From Dechloromonas sp. CZR5 (GTDB taxonomy: Bacteria > Pseudomonadota > Gammaproteobacteria > Burkholderiales > Rhodocyclaceae): a stretch of 64,000 bases of DNA. Below are positions 18,925 through 27,700 of the stretch, in pieces. The stretch spans positions 868,001-932,000 of the forward strand of contig NZ_VUYQ01000001.1 of assembly GCF_008711155.1 (NCBI RefSeq), given 5' to 3'. A program made the translations under genes and the position numbers. Under the pieces are notes generated by a model. That model did not search any database and had not been told where the DNA came from. It saw nothing but the letters and a program-made list of their open reading frames with translations. Position 1 is the first letter of the stretch. Every line of letters begins with the position of its first letter.

Positions 18925-19431
18925 TCAGGCGCGGCGGCGGAAATAGGGTTGCGGCTGGTCGGTGGCGCCCTGGTAGGCGTCGCCGAACGGGCTGAAACCG
19001 CGTTCGATGGCGTAGGCCAGGTTCTTGCCGTCGGTCAGCGCGTAGCTGTCGAAACCGACACGCTTCATGAAGAACAGCTGGTCGTGCAGCACATTGCCGA
19101 CGGCGCGCAATTCACCCGTGTAGCCGTAGCGCTGGCGCAGCAGGGCGGCGGTGGAGTAACCGCGGCCATCGACGAACTTGGGGAAATTGACGGCGATCAG
19201 CGCAAAGCGGGCGACGTCGGCGGCGACGTCCTCGACCTTGTCATCTGGTTGCAGCAGCAGGCCGAGGCGTTCGCGGCCGGCGAGTTCGCTCTTGCGCGCC
19301 TGCCAGACGGCGAGCGGGAAAATGACGTCACCAGCGGGCAGGGCAAGGGTTTCGGGCGTTTCGCCTTCGCCAATTTCCAGCGTTTTCCAGCTGTCGGCCG
19401 CCGCAGCGCCATTCTTGATCAATTGGGACAT
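18925..19431 (-). CDS. DUF934 protein of the sulfite reductase operon
   Basis: The 168-residue cytoplasmic protein belongs to DUF934, a family found almost only beside cysI and cysH in proteobacteria. The region PKFVDGRGYSTAALLRQRYGY...LRAVGNVLHDQLFFMKRVGFD is characteristic. No catalytic motif or cofactor site can be identified. Its ATG overlaps the cysI stop by one base (TAATG), so it is translationally coupled to the hemoprotein. An electron-transfer or assembly role in sulfite reduction is inferred, because no cysJ flavoprotein gene is seen in the window. Confidence 0.9.
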   Translation of the reverse strand: MSQLIKNGAAAADSWKTLEIGEGETPETLALPAGDVIFPLAVWQARKSELAGRERLGLLLQPDDKVEDVAADVARFALIAVNFPKFVDGRGYSTAALLRQRYGYTGELRAVGNVLHDQLFFMKRVGFDSYALTDGKNLAYAIERGFSPFGDAYQGATDQPQPYFRRRA

Positions 19432-21104
19432 TATGCGGCCTCCTTCTGTGCTGCCTTGGCCTTGCCGTGGGCGCGGCCTTCGTAAACGCGGTTCTTGAAC
19501 GGGTCGATGCCGATACGATCGAAAGTGTCGATGAAACGCTCGTCTTCGTGGCGGCTTTCCAGATAGACCTGAATGATCTTCTCGACGGCATCCGGCATTT
19601 CGTCGGCGGCGAAGGACGGACCGATCACCTTGCCGAGCTTGGCATCGTTACCCTGACGGCCGCCCAGGGTGACCTGGTAGAACTCGGCATCGTTCTTGTC
19701 CACCCCAAGCACGCCGATGTGGCCGACATGGTGGTGACCGCAGGCGTTCATGCAGCCCGAGATGTTGAGGTCGATCTCGCCGATGTCGAACAGGTAGTCG
19801 AGATCGTCGAAGCGGGCCTGGATGGCGTTGGCGATGGGGATGGACTTGGCATTGGCGAGGTCGCAGAAATCGCCGCCCGGGCAGCAGATCATGCCGGTCA
19901 GCAGGCCGATGTTCGGCGTTGCCAGTCCGGCCGCCCTGGCCTGTTGCCAGACTGCGTGGAGGTCGGTCTGCTTGACATCGGCCAGGATGATGTTCTGCTC
20001 GTGGCTGATACGCAGTTCGCCGAAGCTGTAGCGGTCGGCCAGGTCGGCGACGACGTCCATCTGTTCGGACGTGATGTCGCCCGGTGCGATGCCGTGCTTC
20101 TTCAGCGACAGGGTAACGGCGGCGTAGCCCGGCACCTTGTGCGCGTGGGTATTGCGCACCAGCCAGTTGAGGAAGGGCTTTTCGTCCGGCAGCTCGACGT
20201 CGCCGACAGTCTCGTAGGTCGGTGCGGTGAAATGGGCAGCAACGCGGTCGTATTCGGCCTGGGTGATGGTCATCGGACCCCCCTTGCCGTGCGCCCATTC
20301 GGCCTCGACCTGAGCGCGGAAGGCGTCGATGCCGAGCGCCTGGACGAGAATCTTGATACGCGCCTTGTAGGCGTTGTCGCGGCGGCCGTAGCGGTTGTAA
20401 ACGCGGAGAACGGCTTCGCAGTAGGACAGGATGTCCTGCCAGGGCAGGAAGTCGCGGATCACTTCGCCGCGGATCGGCGTACGGCCGAGACCGCCGCCGA
20501 CGATGACGGTGAAACCGACCTGGCCATCGACCACCTTGAGGTGCAGGCCGATGTCGTGGAACCAGGTGACGGCGCGGTCTTCCTTCGTGCCGGAGATGGC
20601 GATTTTGAACTTGCGCGGCAGGAAGGCAAATTCCGGGTGGAAGGTCGTCCACTGGCGCATGATCTCGGCCAGCGGGCGCGGGTCGATGATCTCGTCGGCA
20701 GCGACGCCGGCGAACTGGTCGGTGGTGATGTTGCGCAGGCAGTTGCCGGACGTCTGGATGGCGTGCACTTCGACCTCGGCCAGCTCGGCGAGAATTTCCG
20801 GCACATCCTCGATCTTCGGCCAGTTCAACTGCAGGTTGTGGCGCGTGGTGAAATGACCGTAGCCGCGATCGTACTTGCGGGCAACCGAGGCCATGGCGCG
20901 CAACTGGGCGGAGTTCAGCATGCCGTAGGGGACGGCGATGCGGAACATCGGCGCGTGGCGCTGAATATAAAGGCCGTTCTGCAGGCGCAACGGGCGGAAT
21001 TCGTCATCGGCCAGTTCGCCTGCCTTCCAGCGGTGAACCTGGTCGCGGAACTGGGCAACGCGTTCGTTGATCAGCTGGCGGTCGATGGCATCGTATTTGT
21101 ACAT
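19431..21104 (-). CDS. cysI: assimilatory sulfite/nitrite reductase hemoprotein (CysI)
   Basis: The 557-residue siroheme and [4Fe-4S] enzyme carries out six-electron reduction of sulfite to sulfide. The cluster ligands are visible as CPGGDFC (CX5C) and CMNAC (CX3C), and the ferredoxin-like half-domain motif TRHNLQLNW is near residue 87. Context (cysH, DUF934, tauE, cysB) favours sulfite over nitrite as substrate. It is the second gene of the leftward operon, 18 bp after tauE, with a TAATG overlap into DUF934. The electron donor is not encoded nearby. Confidence 0.95.
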   Translation of the reverse strand: MYKYDAIDRQLINERVAQFRDQVHRWKAGELADDEFRPLRLQNGLYIQRHAPMFRIAVPYGMLNSAQLRAMASVARKYDRGYGHFTTRHNLQLNWPKIEDVPEILAELAEVEVHAIQTSGNCLRNITTDQFAGVAADEIIDPRPLAEIMRQWTTFHPEFAFLPRKFKIAISGTKEDRAVTWFHDIGLHLKVVDGQVGFTVIVGGGLGRTPIRGEVIRDFLPWQDILSYCEAVLRVYNRYGRRDNAYKARIKILVQALGIDAFRAQVEAEWAHGKGGPMTITQAEYDRVAAHFTAPTYETVGDVELPDEKPFLNWLVRNTHAHKVPGYAAVTLSLKKHGIAPGDITSEQMDVVADLADRYSFGELRISHEQNIILADVKQTDLHAVWQQARAAGLATPNIGLLTGMICCPGGDFCDLANAKSIPIANAIQARFDDLDYLFDIGEIDLNISGCMNACGHHHVGHIGVLGVDKNDAEFYQVTLGGRQGNDAKLGKVIGPSFAADEMPDAVEKIIQVYLESRHEDERFIDTFDRIGIDPFKNRVYEGRAHGKAKAAQKEAA

Positions 21105-21122
21105 GAAACGTCCTTGGGTAAA

Positions 21123-21899
21123 TCAGGCAAAAACCAGCTTGGTGCCGATCAGCACCAGCATGGAGGCCAGTATGCGGCGCAGGATGTGCTCCGGTACCTT
21201 GGCGGAAAGGTGGCTGCCGATCCAGATGCCGGGCAGCGAACCGAGCAGCAGTGCACCCAGCAGCGACCAGTCGACGCCGCCGAGCATCCAGTGGCCCAGG
21301 CCGGCGACCAGGGTCAGCGGCACGGCATGGGCGACATCCGATCCGACAATTTTAACGGGCGAAAGTTTGGGGTAGAGAAAAAACAGTGCGGCAACGCCCA
21401 ATGCGCCGGCGCCCACCGACGAAATGGTGACCAGCACGCCGAGAATGGCGCCGACGGCGACGGTGATCTTGCCCAGGCAGCATTGGCGGAGCGGGGAATC
21501 TTCGTGCTTGCTGGCGTAGTCGCGCAGCTTGCGGCCAAACAGGATGGCGATCGCGGTCAGCATCAGCGCGAAACCCAGCCCGTGGGAAATGATGGCACCG
21601 ATGGTGTTGCTGCCCTTGGGCAGTTGGGAGAGGACGAACAGGGTGATGGCGGCGGCCGGGATGCTGCCTGCGGCGAGGCGCCCGGTAATCGCCCAGTCGA
21701 TATGCCCTTTGCGGCCATGCGCCACGGTGCCGCCGGCCTTGGTCATCGCCGCGTAGAGCAGGTCGGTACCGACGGCCGTGGCCGGATGCACGCCGAACAG
21801 CAGCACGAGCAGCGGCGTCATCAGTGAACCGCCGCCAACGCCAGTCAGACCGACGATGGCGCCGACGGCAAAGCCGGAAAGGGTGTAAAGGTAATCCAT
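21123..21899 (-). CDS. TauE/SafE family sulfite exporter-type permease
   Basis: The 258-residue membrane protein has about eight hydrophobic helices and the family motif at both halves (GLTGVGGGSLMTPLL near residue 20, SSVGAGALGVAALF near 160). As first gene of the cys operon it probably moves sulfite, sulfate or another sulfur oxyanion; direction and substrate cannot be read from sequence. A CQC-like pair, RQCCLGK, lies in the central loop. The gene is divergent from cysB, with 130 bp between starts holding a palindrome. Confidence 0.88.
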   Translation of the reverse strand: MDYLYTLSGFAVGAIVGLTGVGGGSLMTPLLVLLFGVHPATAVGTDLLYAAMTKAGGTVAHGRKGHIDWAITGRLAAGSIPAAAITLFVLSQLPKGSNTIGAIISHGLGFALMLTAIAILFGRKLRDYASKHEDSPLRQCCLGKITVAVGAILGVLVTISSVGAGALGVAALFFLYPKLSPVKIVGSDVAHAVPLTLVAGLGHWMLGGVDWSLLGALLLGSLPGIWIGSHLSAKVPEHILRRILASMLVLIGTKLVFA

Positions 21900-21956
21900 G
21901 GGGGCGCATCGTAGCAGTGCCGATTTGAATCAAAAAGAATATTGGGTTAGATTTAT

Positions 21957-21971
21957 ATAGCTGTTAGCTAT
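21957..21971. promoter_or_regulatory. LysR-type box between tauE-cys operon and cysB
   Basis: ATAGCT-GTT-AGCTAT is a perfect 15-bp inverted repeat containing T-N11-A, the LysR-family signature. It lies in the AT-rich divergent region, 58 bp upstream of the tauE start and 59 bp upstream of the cysB start, so it could serve both. CysB binding is inferred from position. Confidence 0.6.
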
Positions 21972-22029
21972 TAGCGCTTGAGGGTTGGTGCTATGGCGAG
22001 CCGCGAATAACTCGATCCCGGGGCCGAAA

Positions 22030-22971
22030 ATGAAACTCCAGCAACTCCGTTATATCGTCGAAATCCAGCGCCAGGGACTGAATGTCTCCGAGGCGGCCGA
22101 GACGCTCTATACCTCGCAGCCCGGTATCTCCAAGCAGGTCAAGTTGCTGGAGGACGAATTGGGGGTGGCCATCTTCGAGCGGAGCGGCAAACGCTTTACC
22201 GGGGTCACCGAGCCGGGCAAGGTAGTGCTCGGCATTGCCGAGCGCATCCTGCGCGAAGCCGAAAACCTGAAACGGGCCAGTGCCGAGTTCGCATCCGGGG
22301 ACAGTGGTCGCCTGGTGCTGGCCGCGACGCATACGCAAGCGCGCTATGCCTTGCCCATCGTCGTGCGGGATTTTGTCGCCCAGCATCCGTCGGTCAAGCT
22401 GGAAATGCACCAGGGCAGCCCGACGCAGATCGCCGAATGGGTGGTGGCCGGCGAGGCCGATATCGGTATTGCCACTGAAGCGCTCGACCAGTACCCGCAG
22501 TTGATCACCCTGCCGGTACGCCAATGGAGCCATTGCGTGATCGTTCCGGAGAATCACCCGATTCTCAAATGCCAGCCCTTGTCGCTGAATGAACTTGCCC
22601 GCTGGCCCCTGATTACCTACGACACGGCATTTACCGGCCGTTCGCGCATCAACCGGGCTTTCGAGCGCATCGGAGCGCAGCCGAACGTCGCACTGACCGC
22701 TCTGGACGCCGATGTGATCAAGACCTATGTCGGTCTCGGACTCGGGCTGGGGATCATTTCCGCGCTGGCCGTCGATCCCCAGCGCGATTCGGGACTGGTC
22801 GCGCTCGATGCCAGTCACTTGTTCGAATCCAATACAACCCGCCTGGCGTTACGTCGAGGCACCTATCTGCGGCGCTACGATTTTGACCTGATCGGTTTGT
22901 TTGCACCGCACCTGTCACGACGCGTGGTGGAAATGGCCATGCAGGGTGGCGGGGATGAATATCAGCTATAA
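22030..22971 (+). CDS. cysB: CysB-type LysR transcriptional regulator
   Basis: The 313-residue LysR regulator has an N-terminal winged HTH (MKLQQLRYIVEIQ...SEAAETLYTSQPGISKQVKLLEDELG) and the CysB/Cbl effector pocket signatures THTQARYALP and TYDTAFTGRSRI. It should activate sulfate assimilation genes and respond to O-acetylserine or sulfide-type signals. The ATG at 22030 is chosen because it matches the conserved MKL start; the frame could open at 21985 with TTG but nothing supports that extension. It is divergent from the tauE-cysI-DUF934-cysH operon it probably controls, and perhaps also regulates cysDN at 2558. Confidence 0.92.
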   Translation: MKLQQLRYIVEIQRQGLNVSEAAETLYTSQPGISKQVKLLEDELGVAIFERSGKRFTGVTEPGKVVLGIAERILREAENLKRASAEFASGDSGRLVLAATHTQARYALPIVVRDFVAQHPSVKLEMHQGSPTQIAEWVVAGEADIGIATEALDQYPQLITLPVRQWSHCVIVPENHPILKCQPLSLNELARWPLITYDTAFTGRSRINRAFERIGAQPNVALTALDADVIKTYVGLGLGLGIISALAVDPQRDSGLVALDASHLFESNTTRLALRRGTYLRRYDFDLIGLFAPHLSRRVVEMAMQGGGDEYQL

Positions 22972-23039
22972 CTTTTGTTATATTTCACAAGTGCGTGGTG
23001 AATGGTAGTCTCCGCTTCATATTTGGAGATTGACTCACC

Positions 23040-23885
23040 ATGAACGCTGTCGCGGAAGAGAAGTTGTTGCCAAGCATGTTGGGCGGGGTCGATATTCCTC
23101 CCTGCCCGGCTATCCTGATCGCGCTGGATAGCGAACTCAAGAGGGAATTTCCGGAGCAGCGCGAAGTGGCCCGCCTGATCAGCCAGGATGTCGCCCTGGC
23201 CGGCCACGTGATGCTGATCGCCAACTCTCCCGCATTCTCGACCGGGCGCAAGGTGGATTCCGTCATGCAGGCGATCGCCGTGCTAGGCATGCAGAACGTG
23301 TTCACCATGGTGGTCGGCCACTTGCTGCAGGTCGCGCTGGCCAGCGGAAGCGACGTTGCGATGGATCGGTTCTGGGACAGCTCGGCACAATCCGCGCGGA
23401 TTTCCGCCGAACTTGCCCGGCGCCTGCGCTGTGTGCGACCGGATGTCGCCTACACCTTCGGGTTGTTTCACGATTGCGGCATTCCCCTGTTGATGAAGCG
23501 TTTTCCGCAAACCAAGGAAGTGCTGGCCAAAGCCAATCGTTGCGATGAGCGCCGCTTCACGGATATCGAAGACAGCGAATTGGGAACCAATCACGCCGTG
23601 GTCGGGTATTTTCTGGCGAAGCGCTGGCATTTTTCCGGCGTGCTGGCCGAGGCGGTTCTCCATCACCATGACTATGCCATCCTCGGCAGGCCGGATGGCA
23701 CGAGCGATACGGTGCGCGCCTTGATCGGGCTGGGGGTCCTTGCCGAGCATATTGCGCGCCTCCAGGGAGCCGGCGGCGGCGACGAGGAGTGGGACAAGGC
23801 CGCTCCGGCGGTGTGCGCCTACTTCAACCTGTCGCTGGGCGCCGTGGATGATCTGATCGAGGATATTCTCGACAGCATGGATTGA
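23040..23885 (+). CDS. HDOD domain signalling protein
   Basis: The 281-residue cytoplasmic protein is nearly all HDOD domain. It has the family opening (LPSMLGGVDIPPCPAILIALDSEL), SQDVALAGHVMLIANSPAF, and an HD-like dyad in LFHDCGIPLL. HDOD proteins are usually non-catalytic hubs in signal transduction; here no second domain is present. A TTGGAG Shine-Dalgarno precedes the ATG by 9 bases. The gene stands alone, tail-to-tail with the NosD-like gene. A second HDOD protein is encoded 1.3 kb away at 25185. Confidence 0.88.
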   Translation: MNAVAEEKLLPSMLGGVDIPPCPAILIALDSELKREFPEQREVARLISQDVALAGHVMLIANSPAFSTGRKVDSVMQAIAVLGMQNVFTMVVGHLLQVALASGSDVAMDRFWDSSAQSARISAELARRLRCVRPDVAYTFGLFHDCGIPLLMKRFPQTKEVLAKANRCDERRFTDIEDSELGTNHAVVGYFLAKRWHFSGVLAEAVLHHHDYAILGRPDGTSDTVRALIGLGVLAEHIARLQGAGGGDEEWDKAAPAVCAYFNLSLGAVDDLIEDILDSMD

Positions 23886-23906
23886 TGATGCGTCGCGGGC
23901 CTCGCC

Positions 23907-25115
23907 TCATTTGCGCATGCGCGGGGCGGTATCTCTGAGTATCAGGCTGGGCGTCGAAAAGGGGGCCAGCCGTTCGAGGAAGTCGAGCAGTTCCAGTACC
24001 GGTGAGTTCCGGAAGAAGGTCGCGCTCGGGGTTTCCATCCAGATGCGGTCGGCCCAGGCGTGCAGTTCGTGCGGCTTGTCGCCGAAACCGTCGCCATCCA
24101 GATCGAACCCTTCATAGGTATCCCAGTTGTTGCCCCACCAGATATCGTTCATCGGGTCGCCGTCACCGATGATGGTGACCGGCCAGAGGTTGCTCTTGAA
24201 GGTGTTGTTGATGGCGATGTGTCCGCCCTTGGCGCCGTAGAAATAGATGCCGGTGATGTTGTGGGCGATGATGTTGTCGATGAAGACGATGCGGTTGATC
24301 GGGTTCATCGGCGAGTCGGCCATGATGCCGTGGGCGCAATGGACGATTTCGTTGCCCTGGATCAGGGCGGCCGAGGTTTCCTTGAGTGCGACGCCGGCAC
24401 CCGAGGCATCCATGGCATGCAGGATGCGGTTGTTGCGGATGATCAGGCCTTCGGAATTCAGTGCGATGATGCCCGTCGAGTTCTTTTCGAGCAGATTGCC
24501 TTCGATCAGACTGCGGTGGGAGAACAGGAAATTGAAGGCGCGTCGGCTGTTGCGGATGGTGTTTCCGGTGTAGCGATTGCGCGGCGAATTGCTGACGGTG
24601 ACATCCCGAATCTGCGCGATATCGTTGTTCTCGATGCGGTTCCCCGTGCTGTACCAGAGGCGGATGCCATCGCCTCGGTCGGCCGAGTCGACGGGGCGGG
24701 AGCGGATCCGGTTGCCGCGAACGACGCTGTCATTGCTTTTGTGCAGCGAAATGCCGAACAGCACGTTTTCGATCACGTTGTTTTCGATCAGCAGGCCGTT
24801 GCCTTCGGCCATGATGCCGCCGTCGATCGCGTCATGCGAGTCGCCGCTGTCGCGTATGACGAGGCCGCGCACGGTGACCTTGTCGGACTTGATGGTCAGT
24901 ACCGTTCCTTTGCCGCCGCCATCGATGATGACCTTGCCCTGGGCTTCCAGCGTCAGGGGCTTGCTGATGGTCGCCGGGCCGCGGTATTGGCCGGCAGGAA
25001 GGCGCAGAACGCTGCCCGGCAGCGCCATGTCCAGCCATGTCTGCAGGGACTGCTCGGCAACGGCCGCCAGGGAAAGGCTGAGCAGCGGAAGAATCAGGAG
25101 AAATCGGAGGCGCAT
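23907..25115 (-). CDS. NosD-like periplasmic parallel beta-helix protein
   Basis: The 402-residue exported protein (signal peptide MRLRFLLILPLLSLSLAAVA) is built of CASH/pectate-lyase-like repeats: many N-N-I/R-I turns such as LIENNVIENV and IIRNNRIL. The end DLDGDGFGDKPHELH is typical of NosD, which helps deliver copper or sulfur to nitrous oxide reductase. No nosZ, nosR, nosF or nosY lies in the window, so it is an orphan here. Either the other nos genes are elsewhere or this copy matures something else. The gene has its own start (ATG at 25113-25115), about 70 bp from the EAL-HDOD gene upstream. Confidence 0.82.
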   Translation of the reverse strand: MRLRFLLILPLLSLSLAAVAEQSLQTWLDMALPGSVLRLPAGQYRGPATISKPLTLEAQGKVIIDGGGKGTVLTIKSDKVTVRGLVIRDSGDSHDAIDGGIMAEGNGLLIENNVIENVLFGISLHKSNDSVVRGNRIRSRPVDSADRGDGIRLWYSTGNRIENNDIAQIRDVTVSNSPRNRYTGNTIRNSRRAFNFLFSHRSLIEGNLLEKNSTGIIALNSEGLIIRNNRILHAMDASGAGVALKETSAALIQGNEIVHCAHGIMADSPMNPINRIVFIDNIIAHNITGIYFYGAKGGHIAINNTFKSNLWPVTIIGDGDPMNDIWWGNNWDTYEGFDLDGDGFGDKPHELHAWADRIWMETPSATFFRNSPVLELLDFLERLAPFSTPSLILRDTAPRMRK

Positions 25116-25184
25116 CGGGCGGGATTGTGCCGTTTGCCTTGGCGATTCGCCGCAATCTGTATCAAGTTTCTGCCGATCCGTCGG

Positions 25185-26513
25185 CTATTCCCAATACTCG
25201 GTCACTTCGCTGGCCCATGCCGTGGCGGCGAGCAGGGCGCGATTGACCATGTCCGGACTGACCCCGGCAGCCTGCGCTGTATCGGACATGCCTGACTGAT
25301 TGAGTTCTTCGGATTGTTCGGCGACAGCCAGCAGCGGCGCATAGGGGCCGCTGCGCTCGAGCAGTGCCTGGCGGATTTCGTCGGCAATCGGCAGGGTGGC
25401 GAGAATGTCGGCAAGCGGGCGATGCAGCAGTCGATTGAGGCAAGAGAAGATGCCGGTCAGGAAAAACGGGTCGTGCGGCTGCCCCGGCATCAGGCGTTCA
25501 GCCAGGAGTTCCATCAGGCGGCCGCGGGTCAGCGCGTTCTCGACGAGCAACCAGTCGCTCATTTGCGGTTCACGAACGGAGAACAGCAGTACCGCCAGCC
25601 AACGGGTGAGACGCTGCCGGCCGAGAATGATCAAGGCCTGCTCGAGCGAGTCGATTCGGCGTGTCAGTCCGAGCATCGGTGAGTTGAGGTAGCGCAGGAC
25701 GCGAAAGCTGAGTACCGGGTCCTGCTTCATCGCGTCGGCGATCTCGGCAGTCTCCGCATCGCCCTGGACGAGGCGCAGCAGGTTCAGCAATTGCGCTTTG
25801 TGCGGGTCGCCGCCCGGATCTTGCTGCAGGATGGCGGATCGTTCGGCAAATCGCCCATGGCAGGCTTCGAAATGCCATTGCAGGCAGAGCTGATGATCGT
25901 CGTCGGTGTCGATATTGCACGCCAGGAGATGGATGGCGTTTTCCCGGACGCCCGCCCGTACTGCTGCCGAAAAGTCGCGGATCGAGCCAGGCTCGCTGCC
26001 GGCCACGTCGATTGCGGCATAGTCGACCTTCTGAATGATCTTGGTGAATGCCGGATTCTTCGGTTGCCGGAACAGCCCGAACCGGTAGGCGCGTTCGCGC
26101 AGGCGCGCGATGGCGTCGGAAATCAGGTCGGCTTCGGCATCGGAGGCCAGCTGGATGAGCAGTACCACGTTGCTGCCGTTGAGCTGCTCGAGCACGGGAG
26201 CGTCGAGGCTGGCCGAGCTCAGTGGAATGTAGGCCGGGATCTTGTTCCACGCTTCGTCGCTGGCGAGCAGCGCGTCGAACAGGGCATTGTCGCGGGCGCG
26301 CTGCAGGTCGCCGGCGGCATCGGCTGTGCTCGAGGATTGCTGCAGCCGGAAGAGGTGGCCTGCCAGGCGATTGTTGCGATCGAATACGGCTTCGCGATGC
26401 AGGAAGGGAGGTTGGTCGGCACAGCCCGGGTTGCCGTTGCCGTCGTCGGCCGTTTCATTGTCGCTACGGCTGTCGGCCGATTTTCCGAACAGGTTTTTCA
26501 GGCGGCTGAACAC
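25185..26513 (-). CDS. degenerate EAL plus HDOD signalling protein (YuxH-like)
   Basis: The start is placed at GTG 26513, preceded by GGGAGAGGA with good spacing. A longer frame starting TTG at 26528 would begin inside the T run of the upstream terminator. The 442-residue protein has a low-complexity acidic N-terminus (~10-35) and a decayed EAL-like domain (~40-235, opening FLHREAVFDRNNRLAGHLFRL but lacking an EAL motif), so no phosphodiesterase activity is expected. The HDOD domain (~245-430) has DAMKQDPVLSFRVLRYLNSP and SLEQALIILGRQRL. Such proteins bind partners in c-di-GMP-linked signalling. It may read the cyclase and HD-GYP outputs encoded in the same window, but that is inference. Confidence 0.85.
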   Translation of the reverse strand: MFSRLKNLFGKSADSRSDNETADDGNGNPGCADQPPFLHREAVFDRNNRLAGHLFRLQQSSSTADAAGDLQRARDNALFDALLASDEAWNKIPAYIPLSSASLDAPVLEQLNGSNVVLLIQLASDAEADLISDAIARLRERAYRFGLFRQPKNPAFTKIIQKVDYAAIDVAGSEPGSIRDFSAAVRAGVRENAIHLLACNIDTDDDHQLCLQWHFEACHGRFAERSAILQQDPGGDPHKAQLLNLLRLVQGDAETAEIADAMKQDPVLSFRVLRYLNSPMLGLTRRIDSLEQALIILGRQRLTRWLAVLLFSVREPQMSDWLLVENALTRGRLMELLAERLMPGQPHDPFFLTGIFSCLNRLLHRPLADILATLPIADEIRQALLERSGPYAPLLAVAEQSEELNQSGMSDTAQAAGVSPDMVNRALLAATAWASEVTEYWE

Positions 26514-26533
26514 GATGTCCTCTCCCAAAAAAG

Positions 26534-26560
26534 AAAATGCCCACCGAGGGTGGGCATTTT
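26534..26560 (-). terminator. rho-independent terminator after the parvulin gene
   Basis: A perfect 12-bp stem (26534-26545 with 26549-26560) has a 3-nt loop and, on the minus strand, is followed by a long T run (26521-26533). It terminates the PpiC-type gene and lies immediately before the EAL-HDOD start, implying that the latter has a weak or unusual promoter position. Confidence 0.92.
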
Positions 26561-26605
26561 CCGGACCACACTGGGTGTGGTGATTTTCGCATGCGGTGTC
26601 GGGTT

Positions 26606-27397
26606 TTAGTCGACCTTTGCCTTGCTGCGCAGTTCCTTGACCAGATTCTCGATTTGCTGCTGGCCGGCACGCTGTTGAAGCTGCGGCTTGACCTGGTCGA
26701 ACGGCGGCGGCGTGGCCGGGCGGGAGTCTTCGAGCTGGATGACGTGATAGCCGAAGTCGGACTTGACCGGGGTCTTGGTGTATTCACCCTTCTTCAGCTT
26801 GGTCAGCGCTTCGCCGAACGGCTTGACGTAGGCGGCCGGGGAACTCCAGCCGAGGTCGCCGCCCTTGTCCTTGGAACCCGGATCCTTGGATTGCTTGGCC
26901 AGTTCGGAGAATTTTTCACCCTTGTCGAGCTTGGCGATGATCGCCTTGGCGTCCTCTTCCTTTTCGACCAGGACGTGGCGGGACTTGTACTCGGTGCTGC
27001 CAAGGTTGTTCTTGATCAGCTCGTATTCGGCCTTCAACTGGGCTTCGCTGATCGGGTGTGCCTTGACGTAATCGGAAAGGAAGGCGCGGATCAGCACGGC
27101 CTGCTTGGCCAGTTCGATCTGTCCCTGGATGTTCGGGTTCTTGTCCATGCCCTTCTTCTTGGCTTCCTGGGCGAGGATTTCACGGCGAACCAGTTCTTCC
27201 CTGATGGCGTCCTTCAGTTCCGGCGAATCCGGCGTGCCCTGGGCCTGCTGTTCGGCAGTGAAGGCGTTGAAAACGGTTTGCGAAATCGGCTGGCCGTTGA
27301 CCGTGGCGACAGCCTTGCCCTTTTCGGCAGCCAGTGCCGGGGCGGAAACGATGGCACCCGCGACGAGCAGGGCAGCCAAACGGGAGAGCTTATGCAT
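26606..27397 (-). CDS. periplasmic parvulin-type peptidyl-prolyl isomerase
   Basis: The 263-residue protein has a signal peptide (MHKLSRLAALLVAGAIVSAPALA), a SurA/PrsA-like N-terminal helical chaperone part (VATVNGQPISQTVFNAF, ~30-130) and one PpiC rotamase domain (~135-230: YKSRHVLVEKEEDAKAI, GGDLGW, SDFGYHVIQLED). It likely helps fold exported or outer-membrane proteins. One rotamase domain distinguishes it from SurA, which has two. A strong terminator follows. bolA, yciI and yciB lie just upstream on the same strand (33-bp gap to bolA), so it may be last in that operon. Confidence 0.92.
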   Translation of the reverse strand: MHKLSRLAALLVAGAIVSAPALAAEKGKAVATVNGQPISQTVFNAFTAEQQAQGTPDSPELKDAIREELVRREILAQEAKKKGMDKNPNIQGQIELAKQAVLIRAFLSDYVKAHPISEAQLKAEYELIKNNLGSTEYKSRHVLVEKEEDAKAIIAKLDKGEKFSELAKQSKDPGSKDKGGDLGWSSPAAYVKPFGEALTKLKKGEYTKTPVKSDFGYHVIQLEDSRPATPPPFDQVKPQLQQRAGQQQIENLVKELRSKAKVD

Positions 27398-27430
27398 GTA
27401 TCTATCCTTGGGTGGAGAACAACCTGAAAA

Positions 27431-27700
27431 TTATACTGCGCCGGGTATTTCCGCGCAGATGCTGAGTGCATGGATGGGGCCGCGCATCAGATCACCAGCC
27501 GCATCATAAATCAAGCGATGGCGGGCGACGGTGTTTTTGCCGGCAAAAACCGCGGCGACGATATCGACATGGTAGTGACCGCCGCCACTGCGGGCTCCCG
27601 CATGGCCGGCGTGCAGGTGCGAGTCGTCGCGAATGGTCAGGGAGACCGGTTGCAGCACGCTCAGGCGCTGGCGGAGCAGGTCGACCGTAGCGCCGCTCAC
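27431..27700 (-). CDS. BolA family protein
   Basis: The 89-residue BolA/IbaG-fold protein has the core [43 protein letters not shown] pattern at residues ~25-68, with the conserved His used to bind [2Fe-2S] clusters jointly with a monothiol glutaredoxin. It probably works in iron-sulfur cluster handling or as a regulator. Its ATG overlaps the yciI stop (ATGA, 4 nt). The order yciB-yciI-bolA-ppiC recurs in betaproteobacteria. Confidence 0.92.
   Translation of the reverse strand: MSGATVDLLRQRLSVLQPVSLTIRDDSHLHAGHAGARSGGGHYHVDIVAAVFAGKNTVARHRLIYDAAGDLMRGPIHALSICAEIPGAV

Noticed and set aside
19467..21827. A 786-codon plus-strand frame
   Set aside because: Antisense to cysI and tauE; composition typical of a shadow frame.
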